From contig CADBTH010000123.1 in assembly GCA_902797495.1 (NCBI GenBank), positions 1 to 11,417 on the forward strand: DNA of 11,417 bases, given 5' to 3'. Source of the stretch: an uncultured Ruminococcus sp. GTDB lineage: Bacteria > Bacillota > Clostridia > Oscillospirales > CAG-272. Made by a program: the position numbers and the translations under genes. The notes beneath the pieces are model-generated. The model had not been told where the DNA came from, did not search any database, and saw only the letters and a list, made by a program, of their open reading frames with translations. Of the stretch, positions 6,501-11,417 are shown piece by piece. Position 1 is the stretch's first letter. Each line of letters opens with the position of its first letter.

Positions 6501-8501
6501 TTATATATCCGCCTCGTTCGCGTACATGCTTCCGTAGGTGAAGATGAATTCTTTTCTCGCCGGGAGGTTGTCTCCGAGCAGGGTGTCGAACATCGTCTCG
6601 GTCGCCTCGGCGTCCGCTTTTGACACTCTGATCAGCCGCCTCGTCTCGGGGTTCATCGTCGTCTGCCACATCATTTCGGGCTGGTTTTCGCCGAGACCCT
6701 TCGACCTCTGTATCGTGTACTTCTTGCTGCCGATCTTTTCGAGGATCGCCGCCTTTTCCGCCTCGTCGTAGGCGAAGTAGATGTCGTCCTTGACGGTGAT
6801 CTCGTAGAGCGGAGTTTCGGCGATGTAGATCTTCCCCTCGTTGATGAGCGTCGGCAGGAGCCTGTAGAACATAGTCAAAAGGAGGGTGCGGATCTGGAAT
6901 CCGTCCTCGTCAGCGTCCGTGCATATGATGATCTTCGACCACCTGAGGGACGAAAGATCGAACGGCAACACGTCGCCCTTGACCTTCTTTTCGCTGATCT
7001 CGACGCCGCATCCGATGACGCGCAAAAGATCGAGGATGATGTCGTTTTTGAATATCTTGTCGTAGGTCGATTTGAGGCAGTTCAGCGTCTTTCCGCGAAC
7101 GGGTATGATCGCCTGGAACTCGGCGTTTCTTCCGAGCTTGCAGCTTCCCATAGCGGAGTCTCCCTCGACGATATAGAGCTCGCGGCGCGTCACGTCTTTG
7201 GAACGGCACGCGACGAACTTTTCAACTCTGCCCGTGATGTCGTTTGACGTCGCGAGCGCTTTTTTTACGTCTATCCTCGTCGATTCCGCCTTCTCGCGGC
7301 TCCTCTTGTTGATAAGCACCTGATTGAGGAATCGGTCGCCGTCCGCGGGATTTTCTATGAAATAGAATTCGAGCTGTTCCTTGAAAAACGAGGTCATAGC
7401 CTCGGCGATGAAGGTGTTCGTGATCGCTTTCTTTGTCTGATTGGCGTACGACGCCTGGGTCGAACGGCTGTTGGAGATGAAGACGAGACAGTCCTCAATG
7501 TCGGCGAACTTGATCTTCGACTCGTTCTTGTTGTACTTGCCCGCGGCGCGGAGCCTCTTGTCGACTCCGTAGACGAATGCGCGGCGAACCGCGTCGTCGG
7601 GACTGCCGCCGTGCTCGAGATAGCTCGAGTTGTGGTAGTATTCCAACGCTGACACCTTGGACGACGCGCACCAGACGAATTCTCCTTCGAGCTTGTAGTC
7701 AGGCATATCCTCGCGGTCGCGCCCGGACGTCTCGAGAGTCCAGTACACCGGAGCGGTCAGAGTATCCTCGCCCGCGATCTCTTTGATGTAGTCGCGGATT
7801 CCGTTCTCGTAGTAGTATTCTTCTGTGTCAAATACGCCCTCTGCTGTTTCGTACTTCAGAACGAATTTGATCCCTGCGTTGGCTGCGGACTGAGTCTTCA
7901 GAGTTTCCTCGAAGTATTCCCTTGGGATGTCCGTGTCTGTGAAGACTTCACGGTCGGGCTTCCAGCGCTGGATCGTGCCGTGACGAAGCTCGCGCTTTTC
8001 TATCGGGCGTACGGTGAATTCACCCGCGGGCTCGCCTTTTTCAAAGTACATCGACGAGACGTTCGTTCCGTCGTAGGAAGCGACCTTGAAGTATTCCGAG
8101 CTGTACTGAGTCGCGCACGCTCCGAGTCCGTTCAGACCGAGAGAGTACTTGTATGCCGAGTCGTCGTCGTTGTTCGAGTATTTTCCTCCGGCATAGAGCT
8201 CGCAGTAGATGAGTTCCCAGTTGTAGCGGCCTTCCGCCTCATTGAAGCCGAGCGGGACTCCGCGTCCGTGGTCCTCAACCTCGATCGAACCGTCGAGAAA
8301 TACGGTCGTGATTATCTCGTCGCCGTACTCCTCCTTCGCCTCGTCGACTGAGTTCGAGAGGATCTCAAAATACGAATGCTCGCATCCCTCCAGCCCGTCG
8401 GAGCCGAAGATGACCGCAGGGCGAAGGCGAACGCGCTCCGCGCCCTTGAGCATTACTATGGATTGGTCGTCGTACTTCGGGATGTTGTCTTTTTTAGCCA
8501 T
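6501..8501 (-). CDS. Divergent type IIA DNA topoisomerase B subunit (GyrB/ParE-like)
   Basis: ATPase subunit of a two-subunit topoisomerase that passes one DNA duplex through another; cytoplasmic. The 666 residues carry the GHKL ATPase parts: Glu46 and Asn50 in EILSNSVDEA, Asp77 in EDHGRGVP, AGGKY with Lys107, LGLNGLGA as the glycine lid, and the QTK loop in YANQTKKAITN. The Toprim domain has Glu446 in VEGDSAMGS and Asp529/531/533 in DADEDG, then IRTLLLT and the C-terminal SKGLGENQPEMMWQTTMNPETR. All catalytic residues are present, but several near-invariant spots differ from GyrB (RPGMYIG becomes RPAVIFG, GGLHGVG becomes LGLNGLG, EGDSAGGS becomes EGDSAMGS), so this is a divergent paralog and I cannot say gyrB or parE. 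Start ATG 8501 has AAGGTGAG just upstream. It follows the lipoprotein gene by 16 bases. No A subunit lies beside it. Confidence 0.9.
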   Translation of the reverse strand: MAKKDNIPKYDDQSIVMLKGAERVRLRPAVIFGSDGLEGCEHSYFEILSNSVDEAKEEYGDEIITTVFLDGSIEVEDHGRGVPLGFNEAEGRYNWELIYCELYAGGKYSNNDDDSAYKYSLGLNGLGACATQYSSEYFKVASYDGTNVSSMYFEKGEPAGEFTVRPIEKRELRHGTIQRWKPDREVFTDTDIPREYFEETLKTQSAANAGIKFVLKYETAEGVFDTEEYYYENGIRDYIKEIAGEDTLTAPVYWTLETSGRDREDMPDYKLEGEFVWCASSKVSALEYYHNSSYLEHGGSPDDAVRRAFVYGVDKRLRAAGKYNKNESKIKFADIEDCLVFISNSRSTQASYANQTKKAITNTFIAEAMTSFFKEQLEFYFIENPADGDRFLNQVLINKRSREKAESTRIDVKKALATSNDITGRVEKFVACRSKDVTRRELYIVEGDSAMGSCKLGRNAEFQAIIPVRGKTLNCLKSTYDKIFKNDIILDLLRVIGCGVEISEKKVKGDVLPFDLSSLRWSKIIICTDADEDGFQIRTLLLTMFYRLLPTLINEGKIYIAETPLYEITVKDDIYFAYDEAEKAAILEKIGSKKYTIQRSKGLGENQPEMMWQTTMNPETRRLIRVSKADAEATETMFDTLLGDNLPARKEFIFTYGSMYANEADI

Positions 8502-8517
8502 TATCTCACCTTGATGA

Positions 8518-9225
8518 TCAGTGTTCTATTGTGGTTTTCGCGTTGAACGCGCCGTCGATCGTGACGAGGTAGTTGAAGAGGTAATCGTTCTTCGGCTCGG
8601 AGCCGGACGTGTTGACCTCGTAAACCGCATAGCTGTAGCAGAGCTTGCCGTTGCCCTCGATTATACCTTCGTATACGAGTTTATAAGCGTATCCCGTCTC
8701 GCTGTTCTTGTCTCCGTACTTCTTGGCGAACGTCTCCCTCGCGTACTTCGTGTCGACGTTCTTTCCGGCGAGCTCCTTGTGGACGACTCCGTTCACGGAG
8801 ACGTAGTAGGGAGCGGCGGGCTCCATTTCGATCTCCTTCGTTTCGGAATCGGCGTCGCCCGTCTCGCCCGTATCCTTTTCACTCTCCGCTTTCTTAGGCA
8901 GAGCTACGTTGAAGATATAGTATTCGGTGCCGTCGTCCTCTGCGACGATCTCGCCCGTTCTCTCGATCTTTATGTGATCCGTGTCGTAGTCGGGGAAGGA
9001 ATGAGAGAGAAGCTCGTATGCCTGATCTTCCGAGTATCTGACCGGCCCTTTCGGCTCTTCTTTCGGAACCGTGTCGGAGAAGTCCGTGGCATAGCTGTCC
9101 TTTTCCTCAGGCTTTTCCGTCTTGGCGGGAGCGTTCGGATCGGCGTTCGCCTTTCTTATGAGGCTGCACGCGGAAAGAGATGCGAAAGACGCAATTACGA
9201 GCAGGATGGCAATGATCTTTTTCAT
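8518..9225 (-). CDS. Small acidic lipoprotein, possibly PepSY-like, of unknown function
   Basis: The 235-residue protein starts MKKIIAILLVIASF and has the lipobox LSAC with the lipidated Cys20, so it should be anchored on the outer face of the cytoplasmic membrane. Residues 21-60 form a charged Pro/Glu/Lys linker. The rest has a helix (YSEDQAYELLSHSF) followed by strands (TEYYIFNVALP, APYYVSVNGVVHKEL), the helix-then-hairpin order of PepSY-type domains, but this likeness is weak. A Glu/Asp/Lys-rich stretch at about 111-136 interrupts the strands. A strong GGAGGA lies 7 bases before ATG 9225. It sits 35 bases after the DHHW gene and 16 before the topoisomerase gene, so it is likely cotranscribed. 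Context hints at a role near the cell-surface acetylation pair; no function can be assigned. Confidence 0.85.
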   Translation of the reverse strand: MKKIIAILLVIASFASLSACSLIRKANADPNAPAKTEKPEEKDSYATDFSDTVPKEEPKGPVRYSEDQAYELLSHSFPDYDTDHIKIERTGEIVAEDDGTEYYIFNVALPKKAESEKDTGETGDADSETKEIEMEPAAPYYVSVNGVVHKELAGKNVDTKYARETFAKKYGDKNSETGYAYKLVYEGIIEGNGKLCYSYAVYEVNTSGSEPKNDYLFNYLVTIDGAFNAKTTIEH

Positions 9226-9260
9226 TTTTTATTCCTCCGGTTTATCGCTTGAAATGTGTT

Positions 9261-10502
9261 TTATCGTTCGAGTCCAATCTCGAGAGTGCGAAGCCCCGCT
9301 TCGTCTCCGAGAGTTTCGGCGTTGAGCATGAATATTACCGCCGTCACGCCTTCGCTGCGGCAGAGGTCGATCACGGGAACTACGTCCGTGTAGTATCTCA
9401 TGTCGATCAGGATCAGGTCGTAGTCCTTCGCGAAAAACGGCGCCATACTGTGGAAGAAGCTGTCCTTAACGACGAGTATCTTTTCCCGTCCGCCGTCCTT
9501 CGATGTCACGTCGACTCTCGCGGCGTTTCCTCCGATGAACGACGAGTACTTGTCCTTCTTTTCAAGATACGACTTGTCGTACAGTCCGTCGAACGAACCT
9601 CCGTCGACGCCGCGGTCGGTGACGAGGTCCCCGTCTCCGTCGAAGCGGTAGAAGTCGAGAGTGTCGGGTCCGATCCATTTAGCGCCCGCGGACGACCACG
9701 TCGTACCGTAGAATTCGTCCGACACGGTCTCTTTTCTGAACGAGTCGCGTCCGGCCGCGTCAAGTCCCGCGTCCTTTGCGAGTATCTCGTATGCGGCGAG
9801 GGCGCCGGAGGTCGTCCAGTGGTGGTCCGTCTTGTAGTAAACGTACTCGCCCTTGTCGAAGAGCTCCTTCAGCGGAGTCTTAAGATCGGTGTATTCCGTG
9901 CCGTTGTCGGCGAACGCGCGGTCGATGATCTCCCACGTTTTGTCGGATGAATCGGTTCCGTAAGCCGACGGAAGGACTTTTTCTGCAACGTCGACCGTAC
10001 GTCCGGCGATCCCTATCGTGACGGGAATCCCGTCTTCTCTTGCCACGGCGGCGAAGTCGCAGATGTATCCTATATTTTTTTCGTAAGTTTCCTTGCTCGG
10101 AGAATCGAATCTCTTCACGAGGTAGCCCTCGTCCGCGAAGATGACCCCGTTGTTTTCGCCGCGCAGCGTCAGGCGCTCCGCCTCGGCCTTCATTCCGACG
10201 AAGAAGTTTCGTCCGGGGAACTGGTCAGCCATGTAATCGGCGAACTCCGCGGTGTAAGAGCCGTCAGCAAGAGCTTTGAACGAAAACTCGGGAAGGGTCG
10301 TGAGCGCTCTGTTCTCCTCGGGAGAGAACGAACGGTCGGGGAGTATCCAGAAGAGGAGGGCGAACACGTAGATGAACGCGAAGAACGCGACAGTCAGAAC
10401 GACGTTCAGCGCGCGGTTGCTTTTCTGATATTTCTTTTCGATCTCGAAATATCTTCGCTGCTCTACGTCGGCGTCGATCTTCGAGTGTTTTTCTTTTACC
10501 AT
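9261..10502 (-). CDS. Membrane-anchored DHHW-family protein (AlgJ/AlgX-like SGNH-type acetyltransferase partner of the MBOAT)
   Basis: The 413-residue protein has a charged cytoplasmic N-terminus, one membrane segment at about 33-54 (NVVLTVAFFAFIYVFALLFW) and a large external domain. The external domain carries the family signature TDHHWT (Asp226, His227, His228, Trp229) and, later, VVKDSFFHSM with Ser348. This arrangement resembles AlgX/AlgJ, where an Asp-x-His motif and a distant Ser form the SGNH triad; assigning Ser348 as nucleophile is inference. In AlgI/AlgJ-type systems the partner finishes transfer of acetyl groups to a polysaccharide outside the membrane. Here it directly follows an MBOAT gene (15 bases apart), supporting that job. 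The polymer acetylated is not shown. Start ATG 10502 has AAAGGAGG 9 bases upstream; an earlier ATG at 10508 on the - strand is out of frame and meets a stop after three codons. Confidence 0.88.
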   Translation of the reverse strand: MVKEKHSKIDADVEQRRYFEIEKKYQKSNRALNVVLTVAFFAFIYVFALLFWILPDRSFSPEENRALTTLPEFSFKALADGSYTAEFADYMADQFPGRNFFVGMKAEAERLTLRGENNGVIFADEGYLVKRFDSPSKETYEKNIGYICDFAAVAREDGIPVTIGIAGRTVDVAEKVLPSAYGTDSSDKTWEIIDRAFADNGTEYTDLKTPLKELFDKGEYVYYKTDHHWTTSGALAAYEILAKDAGLDAAGRDSFRKETVSDEFYGTTWSSAGAKWIGPDTLDFYRFDGDGDLVTDRGVDGGSFDGLYDKSYLEKKDKYSSFIGGNAARVDVTSKDGGREKILVVKDSFFHSMAPFFAKDYDLILIDMRYYTDVVPVIDLCRSEGVTAVIFMLNAETLGDEAGLRTLEIGLER

Positions 10503-10510
10503 GACATCCT

Positions 10511-10520
10511 TCCTCCTTTA
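10511..10520 (-). promoter_or_regulatory. Ribosome binding site overlapping the MBOAT stop codon
   Basis: On the - strand TAAAGGAGGA holds the MBOAT stop TAA (10518-10520) and the Shine-Dalgarno core AAAGGAGG of the DHHW gene, overlapping by two bases. Ribosomes finishing the MBOAT gene would sit on the start region of its partner, so translational coupling and matched synthesis are likely. Confidence 0.8.
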
Positions 10521-11417
10521 GAATCTGAAGTAAAGGAACGGATTGTACGAAGAGTTCACGAGATATGCGGTGCAAATGAACATCGCGCCCATCGCGAGGA
10601 TCGCGGCGACCCAGCGCCATGCGGGAGCCTTTTCGTACAGTTTATAGTAGAGCTTCTTGGGAAGGGGCGTGCAGGCGATGACGAGCACGACCGTTATGAG
10701 GATCGCCGAGAGAGCGTCGAAGTTGACCGCTCCGCTCGTGAAGGGCGCCGCGCCGAACATCTTTCCGAGGTACGCAAAGCCCTCTTTCATATTGTCAAAC
10801 GCGAAGAGCCACCATCCGAAGAAGATGAGTATCAGCGAGTAGATCCTTGCGACGAACGACGGGACCTTCTTGAGAACTTTCAGAAGGAACGTCTTCTCCA
10901 CGACGAGGATCACGAAGTAGTAAAGTCCCCAGAGGATGAAGTTCCACGAGGCTCCGTGCCAGAGTCCCGTCAGGAACCAGACGACGAAGATGTTGAAGTA
11001 AGTTCTGAGTTTTCCGCGCCTGTTTCCGCCGAGAGGGATGTAGACGTATTCTCTGAACCACGTTCCGAGGGAGATGTGCCATCTCCTCCAGAACTCCGTT
11101 ATCGATTTAGAAGCGTAAGGATAGTAGAAGTTTTCGCGGAAAGTGAATCCGAGCATCTTTCCGAGACCTATCGCCATATCCGAGTAGCCGGAGAAGTCGA
11201 AGTAGATCTGGAACGAGAAGAACAGTATGCCGAGCCACGAGCCGAGCACCGTGTTCGAATCTCGGAACGTCTCCCAAAGAGCTCCCGCCGTGTTGGCGAG
11301 AAGCACTTTTTTCGCAAAGCCGCAGATGAAAGTGCGGATACCCGACGACATCATGAGGATGTTGTGCGGGCGGGAACGGAGCTCGTTGTCTACGTCCTGA
11401 TAACGGACGATAGGTCC
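10518..11417 (-). CDS. MBOAT-family membrane O-acyltransferase, AlgI/DltB-like (5' partial)
   Basis: Multi-pass enzyme that moves acyl (usually acetyl) groups across the cytoplasmic membrane for polysaccharide or wall-polymer O-acetylation. The frame is open to the window edge: upstream of the internal Met at 11354 it still reads GPIVRYQDVDNELRSRPHNI, the conserved AlgI segment, so 11354 is not the start and roughly 170-200 N-terminal residues are missing. Visible marks are FAKKVLLAN, QIYFDFSGYSDMAIG, FWRRWHISLGTWFREYVYIPLGGNRRG and LTGLWHGASWNFILWG, whose His (codon 10956-10958) matches the invariant MBOAT histidine. At least six hydrophobic segments are visible. It is the first visible gene of the - strand run and is followed by its likely DHHW partner. 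Gene symbols such as algI or dltB would overstate what is known of its substrate. Confidence 0.92.
   Translation of the reverse strand, partial: GPIVRYQDVDNELRSRPHNILMMSSGIRTFICGFAKKVLLANTAGALWETFRDSNTVLGSWLGILFFSFQIYFDFSGYSDMAIGLGKMLGFTFRENFYYPYASKSITEFWRRWHISLGTWFREYVYIPLGGNRRGKLRTYFNIFVVWFLTGLWHGASWNFILWGLYYFVILVVEKTFLLKVLKKVPSFVARIYSLILIFFGWWLFAFDNMKEGFAYLGKMFGAAPFTSGAVNFDALSAILITVVLVIACTPLPKKLYYKLYEKAPAWRWVAAILAMGAMFICTAYLVNSSYNPFLYFRF

Noticed and set aside
8521..9950. Two open frames on the + strand (8521-9252 and 9249-9950) opposite the lipoprotein and DHHW genes
   Set aside because: They lack ribosome sites and domains and are Val/Arg/Glu-rich antisense reflections of the real - strand genes, which have a lipobox and a DHHW motif.
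11352..11354. ATG as the start of the MBOAT gene
   Set aside because: The frame continues to the window edge and encodes the conserved GPIVRY segment of AlgI-type proteins, so the Met is internal.

Overview
The window looks like a chromosomal stretch from an anaerobic member of the Clostridia (Bacillota), probably an uncultured gut or rumen lineage. This rests on a type I dockerin joined to cohesin-like modules, a Firmicutes-style CCA-adding enzyme with an HD domain, a short lipoprotein signal peptide, AGGAGG-type ribosome binding sites and moderately high GC. The family-level assignment is a guess.

Left part (2-5002, + strand): one very large secreted-type modular protein fills the first 5 kb and is open at the left edge, so its true start and signal peptide lie outside the window. 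After a short fragment resembling the last coil of a beta-helix come six arrays of a 38-40 residue Cys/His unit (19 units in all). They alternate with five cohesin-like beta-sandwich modules, and the chain ends in a dockerin with two complete calcium loops. The arrays follow an opener/closer rule: in the five arrays that follow a cohesin-like module, the conserved Cys+His count is exactly four per unit. This is the most intriguing feature of the window. A strong terminator (5021-5050) ends the gene.

Middle (5049-6440, + strand): a consensus sigma-A promoter starts directly at the end of that terminator and drives cca, the CCA-adding tRNA nucleotidyltransferase. Its start is best placed at ATG 5106, not at an upstream TTG that belongs to the -35 box.

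Right part (6501-11417, - strand): four genes in one tight run, converging on cca across a 60-bp gap that holds an inverted repeat. In transcription order they are an MBOAT O-acyltransferase (cut by the right edge), a membrane-anchored DHHW/AlgJ-like SGNH-type protein, a small lipoprotein, and a divergent type IIA topoisomerase B subunit. The first two form a typical AlgI/AlgJ-like pair that would carry acetyl groups across the membrane onto an exopolysaccharide or wall polymer; the lipoprotein may act with them. The topoisomerase subunit is functionally unrelated and has no A subunit beside it. There is no RNA gene, CRISPR array or insertion sequence that I can support. All gaps between genes are about 100 bases or less.
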